DNA of 64,000 nucleotides from Brachycybe producta (GCA_036925085.1 JAUPFP010000027.1:62001-126000), one strand, 5' to 3'; counted from the stretch's first letter, positions 1 through 12,151 are shown. A program made the numbers and translations. Notes: generated by a model not told the origin, from the sequence alone.

Positions 1-130
1 AAATTTAGCCCTTACCAATAGTCATGTGCTTGATATACATCTATGAAAATGGCAACAATAGACCTAAGGTTATGAAAGAAGATTTTTGATTCACCTTGTA
101 ATATATAATGTTTTATAATACCAAATTATT

Positions 131-997
131 AGGGCTTTTATGCAATATATCAAGCCATTGTTTCTCATTATGTGGCCCAAGTGTCAATTGTGAAGTAATC
201 ACCATTAGAGCAACTGAAATTATGCTTTTTCTAATCAAAACGGCTGATAAAAGGCTAGATGTCTGGTTATACCTCGTTTCCAGTGGGGAAAAAATTAACT
301 GCAGTTACATAACCAAGGTTATATTTAACTTTTCAATAATGTGGTTAACCACGTTGTGTTAATACAGTTAACTCCATTGTTCAGAAATTTAACCATGGGT
401 AATGATGTAACCACATTTGTTTCCACTAGAATATTAACTGTGGTTAACTTTTTAACAGCAATTAATTTTTCGTAGTGAAAACCAGCTAGAGATCTATTAT
501 TATCACTTTATCAGTTATCAACTATATCATTCTATAGCCTCTAACCAGTGTTTTTCATTAATAAAAAACGCAATAATTGTTAGTTAATAAATCTAAACAG
601 AATTGTTACTTCACACTAATACCTTGTACACTCATGAGTTAAATGAATTCAAATTAAATGTGTTTTAAGTGAATTATACGGAATCCAGTTAAGGACATGA
701 ACCAAATCAAAATAACTTTAATTATTAATATTTTAAATTGAAATACTAAATCAGTATTTTGTCAATAATTTATATATTTATATTTAAGTATTAACTCAAT
801 ATTTTCAGATTAATTAACTGAATAAATTGAATTCGACGACATATTGTTTGTTTGCCCTTCACAGGGCTCTGTAGAACACATTTATTATTTAAATGCATTT
901 AAATTGACAGATCTGTGGCCCAAGAGCATATTAGGCTCTTGGGCCACAGATAGATAGATCTATATGATTGCGATATTACATAAAAATCCGAGCCCTA
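131..997 (+). mobile_element. Family A palindromic MITE, copy A1, interrupted by B1
   Basis: The left end AGGGCTTTTATGCAATAT and right end ATAAAAATCCGAGCCCT are inverted repeats of each other. The subterminal arms (GTGGCCCAAGTG, CAATTGTGAAGTAATC) are also inverted. AAATTATT flanks both ends (123-130 and 998-1005) as a target duplication. The element is split by a family B insertion. A local palindrome at 912-953 repeats the arm sequence CTTGGGCCACAGAT. Confidence 0.75.
618..905 (+). mobile_element. Family B MITE, copy B1, nested in A1
   Basis: Begins CTAATACCTTGTACACTC and contains GAATTATACGGAATCCAG and GGGCTCTGTAGAACACA, shared with four other copies. The right terminal part is missing, so this copy is truncated at about 905. 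Confidence 0.75.
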
Positions 998-1347
998 AAA
1001 TTATTGATAGTGACCCTCACATTTTATTGAATTCTACTTTTCTTTCCCTTCAACCAAACATTCAGAATTTCAGACATTTGAAGAGTTCACATGTCTGTAA
1101 CAAGGGTGGGGGGCAACATATACTTTATATTATTATTATGAATTATGAAAAAAAAGTAGATAATATTACAAATAATAATTCTAATAAAAAGGAAGAGAGA
1201 CATTATTATCAAAAGTGGACTAAAAGGAAACAAGAAAAAAATCCCGTCTGTGTTGGACCATAAAACATGTCTGTGTCCAGAAGGAAAAGAATTTTGTTTT
1301 TCCCTATTCTACGCAGCCATGCAAAATAACATAATACAAAATTTACC

Positions 1348-2025
1348 TTTAGAAACTAGAAGGGTATTTTCATCTTTTAAAATAAGCTTTTTATGTAAGT
1401 TCGAAAATAATTCAAATTTAAAAATCCAATTAAAAACTCAGTTATCCTTCTAGTTTCTAGCATACTTTCAATTTCATCTTAGTGTTGCTTTTCTGAAAAC
1501 GCAGAAACAATTTCTTTATAAAACACATGATAAGGGACCTTTTCATGTCAACCAAGTATATTTTTAAGTTTCATTTTTTTTAGAAACTAGAACGGTTGCT
1601 CAACCATTTATAAGTTAGGTCATTTCAATCTCACATTAAAAGCTTATTTTGAAAAAATATCAATATGAAAATGCCCTTAAGTGATTATTATTAATCTTGG
1701 TAAAAAATGGCAATACATGTACTGTCCGTATTGCTGCTCTTCTAGTTTCTAAAAAAAAAACTTCAGGCGTTTCTCAAGCGTTTACACTATAACCACCATA
1801 AGAATAATTTCATGTTTATATATATCTTTCAAAATAAGCTTTTTATGTTAGTTTGAAAGTGGTCCAACTATAAGCTGACGATTATTTTTCTTTGTTTGAT
1901 AAAAAGTTAATTATGAAATATATCTACATGAAAATACTTAATACATTATTCAGTTACCCGTTCTAGTTTCTAACACACTTTTATATGTCACCTTAGTGTT
2001 GCTCTTCTGAAAACGCACAGCACAT
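1348..2025. repeat. Three adjacent, degenerate family D copies
   Basis: AGAAACTAGAAGGGTA and its inverse TACCCTTCTAGTTTCT occur as arms around 1350, 1455, 1585, 1740 and 1965. TTTCAAAATAAGCTTTTT lies between them. Copies end with TTCTGAAAACGCA at about 1498 and 2010. Confidence 0.65.
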
Positions 2026-2260
2026 CTGGGACACACCTTTAGGACCTAGTTAGATCTAATTTTATGCTATTTTTCATCTTAATCATTCAAATTTTTTTCA
2101 ATAAAATGCGAAATACACACACACACACACAAGATAATATAATAATAACCTAAAGCAAATAACGAAAATAAAATTCGCAATACATATATCTGTTAGCAAA
2201 TTTTAGAATAAAAACATCATGAAAAAACAAAACAAATTCATTTGACCTTAGTACACATAC

Positions 2261-2443
2261 CTTGAAAAATGTCCAAAGACTTTTTTTCCTCCTTTAAAAG
2301 AGATTTTTCTTCTTGCTGAACACCATCACCATCATCAGTTAAGACTTGAGCAGAATCTTCATATCCTTCCTTTTTAACAATCTTACATTTTGAACAAGAA
2401 GAACATGATGATGATGATGATGATCCACTTTCTTCAGAAACAC
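2261..2443 (-). CDS. BRIP1: BRIP1 coding exon 4 (Ser/Cys/Glu-rich linker), predicted
   Basis: A 183-base exon from acceptor TTTGTAAATAG to donor CAAG|GTATGT, phase 1 on both sides. It opens VSEESG, close to human VSEKAE at the same place, then has six serines encoded by a (TCA)n run, then CSSCSKC, a CxxCxxC cluster at residues 101-107. Human FANCJ has a Cys cluster (CCCAC) at about residue 96-100. The rest is acidic and lysine-rich (KKEGYEDSAQVLTDDGDG) and ends in DIFQ. The four cysteines of the FANCJ Fe-S cluster lie much later in the protein and are not these. Placement is well supported by phase, position and the Cys cluster. The serine run is a microsatellite and could vary in length between alleles. 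Confidence 0.85.
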
Positions 2444-3550
2444 CTATTTACAAAAAAAACAAAAGCAAAATATGCAAATTTGTATCATTTTTATTATTAA
2501 AAAAAATATTTTTAAAAAAATATGATGTAATCAATTTAATCACAATTGGTTCAAAAACCATAAAGAGGACCTTATTGGGAGATTAATAATTAGGCCTATA
2601 TTTATTTTATATTTTGATGAATTTCATTTTTTTTTATTGTTGCAAAATTTAATTCTACCTCTGTAATGCAGTGCCACCTGGTTGTTTGAATTGTAACTAT
2701 TTTGTTCTGGCTGCATGAATGATTTATTTTCGCTCTGCAGCAAAAAGATAGAGAGAGAGAGTGAAGGTGGAATTACATTAAGGCCATACCTACAGGCTAA
2801 AATACCTCCCACCTATGCAATGGCGTCCTTATGGCGCCTTAATGATTGACATTTAACTCCGCCCTTACATCAAAGAGATGATCACGTGAGGTAGTCAGTT
2901 AAGTAATAAAAGGTGAAACAGGAAGAAAAAAAAGGCGCACAGCTTATTTTTTTAAAGGTGTTTTTTGGCCATCATCATCACCACTATCAGATTCATCATC
3001 AGAATACAAAATTTTTAACCAAAAATTTGGATGAACAAAATTTTGGCAACATGATGATGATGATGTGAAAACATAAATTAATTTGTATTTATTTTTGAGT
3101 TTTCATCCAAATTAGGATGATTGAAACCCCTCTCTCAATTCAGTTAAATTTTTTAAAAAAAATGATTGAGATTCAAAAGACCAATTTTGTTTTATTGAAA
3201 AATTTCAAAACAAGTTTTCTAAATATAAAATTTAAACTCGTTTTCAACTTTTCAATAAATAATTGTATTATATAAAAATAATGATGATGATGATCATCAT
3301 CATCATCATCATAATTATTCACAATTTGTATGTTTCTTTCTCCCTTTTCTTATCAAATTATGTTGAAATTTAATTTTTCTTCACAAAATAAAAGTCAAAT
3401 TATAATTTTGGAAACACAATTTTTTTTTACTTTTAAAAGTTGATTTTATTTTTTATCTGATGTATTTTCATTGGATTCTCTCTCTATCTCTCTGTATTTA
3501 TATTGTTCCATACCTCGTTTAACGATAATCAATTGTTATTCAAAAGTAAT
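2444..3550. other. Plain intron with GAT/ATC microsatellites
   Basis: AT-rich intron. Short (GAT)n or (ATC)n runs lie at 2968-3000, 3052-3064 and 3282-3311; the last is a palindrome, (GAT)n meeting (ATC)n. No exon signal is convincing. Confidence 0.6.
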
Positions 3551-3553
3551 AAT

Positions 3554-3889
3554 TAGGGATCGGATTTTTATGCAGTAATAAAGCAAATGTTTCTCAATGT
3601 GTGGCCCAAGTGCCAATTGTGAAATCATCCTCATCAATCATCATTGAGTAACTTGCAATTATGTTGCGTTTTTATTTTCTAATCAAAAACACTGGTTAGA
3701 GGCTAGAATTCTCTAGTTGATAACTAATAGCAACCAGACATCTATAGTCTCTCTAACCAGTCTTTTTTATTAGAAAAATTAACATAATTGCAGTTGCTCC
3801 AATGATGACGATGAATTACTTCACAATTGGCACTTGTAGCCACACATTGAGAAACATTTGCTTTGATTTTGCATAAAAATCCGAACCTT
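3554..3889 (+). mobile_element. Family A MITE, copy A2, intact with 9-bp target duplication
   Basis: Ends TAGGGATCGGATTTTTATGC and GCATAAAAATCCGAACCTT are inverted. AGTAATAAT flanks it exactly at 3545-3553 and 3890-3898. Internal arms CTGGTTAGAGGCTAGA and TCTCTAACCAG form a long hairpin. No transposase is encoded. The long inverted arms and 9-bp duplication suggest mobilisation by a Mutator-like transposase. Confidence 0.85.
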
Positions 3890-4499
3890 AGTAATAATAT
3901 AATCATTGGAATCTAAGAGAGGAACTATATAGAACAAGAGGGTTAAGGAGGCACCTCTGCCTCGGGCGCAGAAGAAGAAAGACGCAAAATAAAACTATAG
4001 AATGATGGATCTTACACTAATGGGACACTCGGTTTTATTCTTGCATCTGGCGCAAAATTACGCTAGTTATTACTAAGACTCTGATCGGAATCAATGCAAA
4101 TCTAAAGGCGCGCCTCGCCTCTGTATACAAAGCTTTAATTTGGTCAACTATGTTAGGGCCTATAGCGATGTATCGTTTTCAGAAATAACGTTAAGCGAGG
4201 TATGGATGTATAACCCTTATAAAATTGTCATAAATTTGCCTTTTTGTTAAAAAAATACCTGTTTTTTTCTGTTGGTCAATAAATATTAGGTAAAAATAAA
4301 CTTTGATCAGGTCAATTCTTAAAGAATGTTGTATATTAATGTCATCCTTTTATCGAATTCATTTTCATCTATATCAATTTGACCCTTAAAATGATCCAAA
4401 CAGGCCCCTTAATAATTAAATTGGTTGATACACCATGTTTACAATATCTAAATTTATACGTTTTAATTTTTAGAAACCGAATGCGACGATTGATTCAGC

Positions 4500-4905
4500 A
4501 TATTTGGCGCGGTTATTTAGTTTGGCGCGCTTGTTCAGAAGTCTGCCGTCACTTTGGACGCTTATTTTATAGCTGAGTTTTTTTTTTTTTCCAGACTGAG
4601 GAGGAGTCCAAAAATATGCTTGAAAATATCTCACAATTGGTCAGTTCATTTTTATCCTTTGTGTAAAACAAATAACCTTTCACCTTTTTACACACACACA
4701 CACCTTAAGGTGCAGCGGCGGCGCCCACGCGCCACACGTATAATATAATAAATTTCCAGGTTGGATCTTTATACAATTATTACTATTTTTTTTTACTAAA
4801 ACAACCCAAAAATAGTAACATTATTGAGTGTTTGGTGGAGAAATTTGGCGCTTGTTCTGTTTCGCGATTTTTCAATTGGCGTTTATTATGTCGTTTGGCG
4901 TTTTT
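4500..4905 (+). repeat. Decayed family G remnants
   Basis: Scattered TTTGGCGCGGTTATTTAG, TTTGGCGCTTGTTC and GTTTGGCGTTTT pieces at 4502-4540 and 4843-4905 match the 16-nt unit of the intact copies at 31, 36 and 60 kb, but the array is broken. Confidence 0.45.
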
Positions 4906-5530
4906 TTTTTAATGAGCCATGCAGCCACATGTAATAAGAGTATAATGGATTCAGTCATTGTGACAAATATACACTTTTTGGACCATTTTTCAGTATAGAT
5001 ACTCAATGCCCAAAAGCTTAAAAAAAAAGGTCATAAAAACAAGGACCTTAAGTCCTTTCACAGCATATTTACACGTAAATATTAATAAATGCAAATTATA
5101 AACTTATTTACATAATTACGAGAATATTGAACTCAAAAGTATGTCCATATGAGAACAAAAATAAAATAAAACATTTTAAATATATTCCAAGGACCTCACA
5201 TTACAGAAAAAAATGTGACAAGTCATATGATGTCATTCTTTGTATGCTATTATTTTATGACTGTCATATTATGCTGTACACTATATAGTCAATGGAAAAA
5301 AATATATAACCAATACCTGTCAGTATGATATATTTTTATAATTTGCTTTTGTGACTGTTACAAAGACAATGAGCTATAGATATAACAGTCTTATTTACCT
5401 TCTAATGTATAAATGAGGGGCCCCTGCCTTATATAGTAAGACTCAAACGAATATTCAAATATAATAATTGCTACAAAAAAGCTTATTTTTAACGATACTA
5501 ATATGAAATTAATATATTTAAGCAGGTTTA
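4906..5530. other. AT-rich intron, no feature
   Basis: No exon, terminal repeat or tandem array was seen. A segment near 5225-5400 (TGATGTCATTCTTTGTATG, GAGCTATAGATATAACAG) resembles 10885-11105 (TGATATCATTACATGAACG, GAGCTAGATGTGACAAT), so an old dispersed repeat may be present. Confidence 0.4.
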
Positions 5531-5830
5531 AAAGTGTAAACGACCCAAGAAATATGAGCATTAAGAAAAACTAGAACGTGTTTTAGAAACTAGAAGAGTT
5601 ATGCCAATCACTTTGAAAGAGTATTTTCATGTTGATTATCTTTTAAAATAAACTATTTATGGCAGTTTGAAAATGACGTAACTTTTAAGTAGATGATTGT
5701 TTTTAATTTTTGTTTAGAAAAAGTTTATTTTGAAAGATATCAACACGAAAAATACAATTTCTCCTTAGTTTTGGCACTTTTCTAAAAACGCAGAATATAT
5801 ATGTGACATTTAGTATTTTAAAGCGTACAA
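5530..5830 (-). repeat. Family D copy
   Basis: Arms TTTTAGAAACTAGAAGAG and AAAAGTTTATTTTGAAAG surround a short spacer. The right end has TTTTCTAAAAACGCAGAA, the usual D border. Confidence 0.6.
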
Positions 5831-6890
5831 TTTTCAAATATAACAATAAAATGGGTCTCAAACATGATGACAGTATTAAGATAACGGCCCATGTGTATGA
5901 TATTCATAATCCATGGGCCCGATTTTGTCTATATTTTGCTAAATCATAGGGCACTTTTTTTTTAGTCCACAAAAACAAAAAACTAATCCAAATAGAAATA
6001 AAATGAAGACCCTTTCTATATACAGTTCAAACTTCCTAGAAATTTAACAGATGACGTTCCCACAATTGTGCCATTAACATTTATTTACTCAAATATAAAA
6101 ACTTTTCCACGTATATTTCCACAATTTTAGCCATTTTATAAGTTGAATGAGTGAGGGTTGTCCATCATCAACACAAACGCACAAATGTCAAAATGTGTCG
6201 TCACACATTTCCGTTATTCGTTATTATTATTTCTAGGACATAATGTCACATGTCACACACACACACACAAAGATACAAGACACACACGCAACACTTGCAA
6301 CAAATAAAAGTTGACAAAAAATACAAACGCGCCACGCACACACATACATACAACAACAAAAAAAAACGTGATTGAACACCTCAATTGCAATAAATAGTCG
6401 TCAAATTCAGAAGAAGAAAAAAAAAAATAACAAATTTATCAAAATGTATGAATAATGATTGACAATCACACACATGATTGTAATAAAAAGTGTTTTATGT
6501 TTGTATGGACACAAGAGAAATAAAAAAAGGTCCTTTTATTTCATTGTTGGTGTGACACATTGCATTTGTGTTTACTAGGAATTGCATGTTAACCATATAT
6601 CAAAGTTATAAGAGAAAATAAGTCTACAGAGATTTTCTAGTCAATTTAAGTAATAAATTATCAAGCACAACTAATAGAATTTAAAACTTATGTTGTTGCA
6701 AAATCAACAATAAATCCTAAATAAAGATAACAAGTATAAAGCCAAAAGTTTGCCTAAAATGCCATAATGTCAGTTCCCAACCTCATTCGGGTATCATTTC
6801 GATTTGTCCATTTGTGAAATAATAAATAATTCTGTTATTATAATGATGTTTTATGAATAGGTGATTATTTTCTGCATATTTAAAGTTGAA
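5831..6890. other. AT-rich intron with CA-rich patches
   Basis: Short (CA)n tracts at about 6250-6350 and nothing else that can be supported. Confidence 0.5.
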
Positions 6891-6894
6891 TCAT

Positions 6895-7720
6895 TTTCAC
6901 ACAATAAGCTTATTTTGAAAGATATCAACATGAAAATATACCCCTTAAGTGATTGAGTTACCTTTCTAGTATCTAAAACACATTATAGTTTCTCTTCATT
7001 TTTGCATTCTGAAATACAAAATAATCTGAATTTCAGAGGCGGTTTATACTTTTAAAACCCACCTTAATCTAAAATAAAAAATACACAATTGACAGAAATC
7101 TTTCAAAATTTGCATAAAGTTTGCATAATTTCACTTATTTTTTTATTATTATTTATTTGTTTGATCAGAAAGAAAAATTCTATTGCTTCTGACGATCATA
7201 GGAACTAAGTAGTAGATTAGAAAGAGCTTTAGAAACTAGAAACTCACTTAAGGAGGGTATTTTTATGTTGATGATATCTTTCAAAATAAACATTTTATAG
7301 ACCACAATTTAAAACAATATTTCATCTGCTTAAAATTGAATCATTTTCAATTCAAATTCAAATAAAAACCTTATTTTGAAAAATACCCGTAAAATGATTG
7401 AGCTACCACTCTAGTTTATAAACCATATTCAAGTTTATCTTAAATTTGCATTCTGAAAGACAAGAGTAATCAGAAAGTCGTGTTTATGTTACACTGTCAA
7501 TCTGCGGAATCAGTCAATCTGCAGATTGCCTAGGCAATCTGTAAAACAACCAAACTGCTAGTGAATCTGCAAAATTCAATATCCAATTTTGCCAAATTCA
7601 CTAGCAGGTTGGCTGTTTTGCAGATTACCAAGGCAATATGCAGATTGACTGATTCCGCAGATTGCCAGTAACATAAACACTTTAAAAACAGAAAGGAAAA
7701 ATTCTGTTAGTGTGTTTTTA
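6895..7720. repeat. Two family D copies, the second split by palindromic element L
   Basis: AAGCTTATTTTGAAAGATAT at 6906 and ACTAGAAACTCACTTAAGG at 7235 mark the arms. The right border CAGAAAGTC (7471-7479) resumes after element L as TTTAAAAACAGAAAGG. Confidence 0.6.
7480..7680. mobile_element. Palindromic MITE L
   Basis: A near-complete palindrome of about 200 bp. The left end GTGTTTATGTTACACTG and right end CAGTAACATAAACAC are inverted. The next block CAATCTGCGGAATCAGTC is matched by GACTGATTCCGCAGATTG. It sits inside a family D repeat. A single copy is seen in this window. Confidence 0.7.
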
Positions 7721-7721
7721 C

Positions 7722-7750
7722 GACGATGATGATGATGATGATGATGATGG
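7722..7750 (+). repeat. (GAT)n microsatellite
   Basis: About nine GAT units following TTTTTACGAC. Confidence 0.9.
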
Positions 7751-8241
7751 CGGTGGTGGGTAGGATGGGACCTGTCATAAAATATTCACACAATGCAACA
7801 CCTTTAAGTGGCCTTTGTAGACTTGAGTCATCATTAGAAGAAGATCAAGAAAGAAAAAAAAACATGTATAGAGAGGCCCCTCTTCACATATAATAGAAAC
7901 ACATAGAAAAGAGACAGACACACACTTGAGTTGTGACATGATAATGATGATGATGTGACACAAAGATGTTCAAACAAACACATAATATACTTAACTCCTC
8001 TTATTGACTCACACATACATACATACAACCATGTCATATGCATTTGTCACAGGTATTAATTTTTAAGAAACAACAACAAAATAATTACACATTGTTTTAA
8101 CAAAATGAAAAAAAAAAATTGTTGCAAAATATGACGTCAATTCTTTTTTTTTTTTTTTTCACGTCATTTTATAATTTTTATTATAATTTTTTCTTCATTT
8201 TTTAAGACTCAAAACTACTATAATTAAAATTTAATACTTAC

Positions 8242-8298
8242 TAGATCGAATCGCTTCTTTTTCATTGTCATCAAAATTCAATTCACTTCGAATTTTAA
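8242..8298 (-). CDS. BRIP1: BRIP1 coding exon 3 (short acidic linker), predicted
   Basis: A 57-base exon between a strong acceptor (T-run followed by CCAG) and donor A|GTAAGT. It starts by completing a phase-1 codon and ends in phase 1, so it fits the Walker A exon before it and the 2.3-kb exon after it. It encodes KIRSELNFDDNEKEAIRS, a hydrophilic, charged segment. It sits where FANCJ proteins carry a variable linker between Walker A and the next conserved block, so sequence similarity is not expected and the case rests on splice signals, phase and neighbours. The intron upstream is about 29.3 kb. It may be skipped in some transcripts, since removing 57 bases keeps the frame. Confidence 0.72.
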
Positions 8299-8399
8299 CT
8301 GGAAAAAAAAGACATAAAATAATTTTACAAAGTGTCCATTTTTACGCAATTAAAATTGTTTTGTCTAAAAAAAATTGCTTTTCTTTCATTTTTGTCTAG

Positions 8400-9060
8400 T
8401 CTAGTCTCTCAAAAGAAAATTCTACGTGTTTGGCAACTAGAAGAGTCAAAAAGAACAATCTAAATTTTCTAAAATATAACTTTGCATGTTTTTCCTATTT
8501 TTTTTTTTTATAAATTAAAATTTTCAAAATTGCGATATTTTTTTTTAATGATTTAGAAATTATTTTCTAACGCACTTTTAAATGTTTTATTAACAGCTGA
8601 TTTTAATAATCCCGATTATTCGGTCTTTTTTGAAGCAAAATTGAGAGAAACTAGAAAGTTTTATAGAAACTAGAAGGGTAGCTCAATCATTTTAAGGGGA
8701 TTTTCATGATGAGTAAGTAGGGCTCGGATTTTGATGCAATATCAACCGGAATGTTTCTCAATTTGTGGCCCAAGTGCCAATTGTGAAGTAATCATCATCA
8801 TTATTAGAACAAACTGCAATTATGCTTTTTTTTCTAATCAGAAAAAGCTGGTTAGAGAGGCTAGATGTCTGGTTACTATCAGTTGTCAACTAGAGTTCTA
8901 GCCTCTAACTATTTATTTAATTAGAAAGAACAATTTTTTTTATCTAAACGAGATTGTTACTTCACAATTGGCATTTGGGCCACATATTGAGAAACATTCT
9001 GGTTGATATTGCATCAAAATCCGAGCCCTAATGATGAGTATCTTTCAAAATAAGCTTTTT
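8400..9060. repeat. Family D copy interrupted by A3
   Basis: D sequence runs from about 8425 (GCAACTAGAAGAGTC) and 8643 (GAAACTAGAAAG) to ATTTTCATGATGAGTA, then resumes after A3 as ATGATGAGTATCTTTCAAAA. Confidence 0.6.
8721..9030 (+). mobile_element. Family A MITE, copy A3, inserted in a D repeat
   Basis: Ends GGGCTCGGATTTTGATGCAA and TTGCATCAAAATCCGAGCCC are exact inverted repeats. The D-derived ATGATGAGTA appears on both sides (about 8707-8716 and 9031-9040), giving a 9-10-bp target duplication. Confidence 0.82.
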
Positions 9061-9839
9061 GCGTTCAAAATTTCTTTAAAAAAAACGCATATCTATAGCA
9101 TAGCATAATAATGAATTTTATTATTTATTCAATCTTTGCGTCAGTAGGTCCTATTAAAATAAAAAAAAACATCCTTTGAAATGTTGTCAAACTTATAAAT
9201 ATTTATTTAAAATGTTTTAAAATACAATTTTTTTTAAAAAAAAAGCTTAAAAACAACACGATTTTTTTAAAAAAACAAACAATACAAAATGTTTAAAAAT
9301 AGAACCTTACAAATTGCACTATTAGTATTTTAAAAAAAATAAATGTGTTTGATCCTTAATCTATTATAATCTAAATTATAAATGATGTTTCTTTTTATAA
9401 ACATTTGGTCTCTCAAGTCTGATTGGCATTATCGTTAATTAAATCACTTGTAAAAAAAAAAAGAGGAGGGTTTAAACAATTTGTTCCTAACACTTCCGGT
9501 ATAGAAAGTACAACAACAATAACAGTAAATTTTTAAAGTGTTTTACTGTTTGTAGCATATTACGGTATTGAAAAATAGGAGGAGGCCCTTTGACGCCTGT
9601 CAGTCAGTTACAATATATGCTTTTAAAAAGTCTCTACTTGGGGCTATATTATACAGTATGTCTCAAAAACCAAATGCTACAAACTGTACATCAGACAGTA
9701 TATCTAGTGTGTGGTTCTTAATAAATCGTTTAAAATTAAATATCTCACATAATTATAAATGCTATACAAATTTAAAATATCAAGTTAATTATTAGCAATA
9801 TATATTATCAAAATGTAGTTAAATAAAACATTTATGAAC
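9061..9839. other. AT-rich intron, no feature
   Basis: Poly-A and poly-T rich. An open stretch of 75 codons at 9568-9795 has no splice support or recognisable domain. Confidence 0.5.
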
Positions 9840-10440
9840 AGCTGATTTTTGGACTTCTGGACCAAAAAATTAAAAAGAAACTAAAAAAATCTTTTTAGAA
9901 ACTAGAAGGGTAGCCCGCAAACACATAAGTTTAATTTTAAGTTGATGATATCTTTTAAAATAAACTTTTATAGAAGAAAAATTAAAATATCGTCAGCTTT
10001 AAAGTTGGCTTATTTTCAAACTAACATAAAAAAAGCTTATTTTGAAAAAAATCAACATGAAAATACCACGTTAATTTATTGAGCTATACTCTGTTACATT
10101 TCTAGTTTCTAAAACACTTTCTAGTTTTTATTTTGCACCCGAAAAACCAGAGAGGCGTTTACACTTTTAACAACCATCTTTATAAGCTTATAGCTTATTT
10201 TCATATTGTAATTATCTTTAAAAATAAACTTTTTTATAGAAATTTTTTTTATATAAAATATCGTCTGCTTGAAATTGGGCCATTTTTTAAAAAAAAAAAT
10301 GCACACAACACAAGCTTATTTTGAAAGATATCAAAATGAAAATATCGCAAAGTGATTGAGTTACCTTTCTAGTATCTAAAACACATTAGTTTCTCTTCAT
10401 TTTGCACCTGAAATACAGAATAATCATCATAGTTTTATGA
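9840..10440. repeat. Two head-to-tail family D copies
   Basis: CTTTTTAGAAACTAGAAGG at 9891 and TTTCTAGTTTCTAAAACAC at 10099 are the arms of the first copy. A second starts at about 10130, with AAGCTTATTTTGAAAGATAT at 10312 and CTAGTATCTAAAACACATTA at 10369. Confidence 0.6.
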
Positions 10441-11602
10441 GAAAGTGAATTTTTTTTTAAATAATAAGACTATAGCTGGGGCCAAAATATTTTGGTTCAA
10501 TTTAATGGCCAAATAGTTTGGTTCTGCTGAGGACATACTGTATAATATTCAGAGAGCAGTAAAAATATAACTTTCAACTTATGATGGAGTTGATATCAAT
10601 CATTGATAAACGGAAACAATATCATTAAAATGTGATTTGGACATGAACCACCTGCTAACCCGAAATAATGGTTACAATGAGTGTATCTATATTAGAAGAC
10701 AAACTATAATAATAAACCACCACCAGATTACCTTACCTTATGGTAACCGGGAAGGGGGGGGGGGCTGGAGGGGATGAAGAATTAGAAGAAGAAAAAAATT
10801 TGTTTTTTTTTTCTTCTATTTTTCTACCTTTTTTTCTGCCTTTTGTGTCCCTCAGGCCTCATATTACTGTGACTATCATACCGTATGATATCATTACATG
10901 AACGCTATTTTATGACTGTCCTATTATTCTGTACACCAGCTTTAAGATGACATTATAGATATTTATTTTGTTTTTATCCTCTCAGATGGCGCTCCTGCGT
11001 GACACATCATCAGTCGTATAACAATATTTGTCATAATATTATCCTGTAATTTGCTTTTATGATTGTTATTAAGTTTATGAGCTAGATGTGACAATTTATG
11101 GTCATATGACAAATCTTATTTTCTTTCTGTAATGAGGAGGGACCTCTGAATTTGTAAAAAATGACAAAAAAGTGCAATAAACTGAGGCAAAAAAACAGCA
11201 ACAACAAAAAGTCATTTCCTTAATTATCTTAAATAGAAAAAAAAGTTACCAATTAACAAATAAACACACAAAAAATATAAGGGGAGAGGGGGGGGGGAGG
11301 GTTTGCAAAAAAAAAAAAAAGAAACTAATTGGAAACAAGAAGAAAATAATGATATATTGTAATCAGTGTTCAACCTTTTATAGATGATATTAAGAGAGAA
11401 ACAAAAACCGATTGAAATTATATTTCATGTTCTTGTATTCTTTATAATAATTGTTTTGTTTTTTCCATTGTGTTTCAAAGTATTAGTCGGACATCTTCTC
11501 TTTATAAATATATTTCAAAATCAACCATCAGTGAATTTTAAGTTTCCCATTTTGACATTTTTTTTCTTAAAAAATAATGAAATTGTTTTGAATCTAATGA
11601 CG

Positions 11603-11893
11603 AGGACTCAAACATTTTATGAAATATCAAACATATGTTTCTCAATTTGTGGCCCAAATACAAATTGTGAAGTAATCATCATCATCATCATTAGAGCAAT
11701 TTCAATTATGCTTTTTTAATCATATAAAAAGGCTAGATGTCTTGGTTACCAGAGCTCTAGCCTCTAACCAGTGTTTCTGATTTTAAAAAAAATCATAATT
11801 GTTGGTTGATCTAAAATGGATTACTTCACAATTGGCTCTTGGGCCACAGATTGAGAAACATTTGTTTGATATTACATTAAAAATCCGAGCTCA
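11603..11893 (+). mobile_element. Family A MITE, copy A4
   Basis: Left arm GTTTCTCAATTTGTGGCCC, right arm GGGCCACAGATTGAGAAAC, right end AAAAATCCGAGCTC. The left end is degraded. Confidence 0.65.
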
Positions 11894-11940
11894 AAAGCTG
11901 ATAAACTGTAATCTGTGTTCAACCTTTTATAGATATTAAG

Positions 11941-12150
11941 AGGGCACGGATTTATATGCAAATATCAAACAAATGTTTCTCAATCTGTGGCCCAAGAGCC
12001 AATTGTGAAGTAATAATCCATTTTAGATTAACCAATAATTATGATTTTTTTTATCCATCATAATTAGAGACTAGAATTCTAGTTGACAACTGATAGTTCC
12101 CAGATATCTTAGCCTCTAACCAACCATTTATTCTAATGATGATGATCTGG
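11941..12150 (+). mobile_element. Family A MITE, copy A5, right half lost
   Basis: Starts AGGGCACGGATTTATATGC and runs through GTGGCCCAAGAGCC to CTCTAACCAACCATT, where copy A6 begins. The right inverted end is absent. Confidence 0.6.
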
Positions 12151-12151
12151 G

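Noticed and set aside
2380-2443. Cys cluster as part of the FANCJ Fe-S domain
   Set aside because: The Fe-S cysteines lie after residue 280 in human FANCJ; this cluster is at about residue 101-107.
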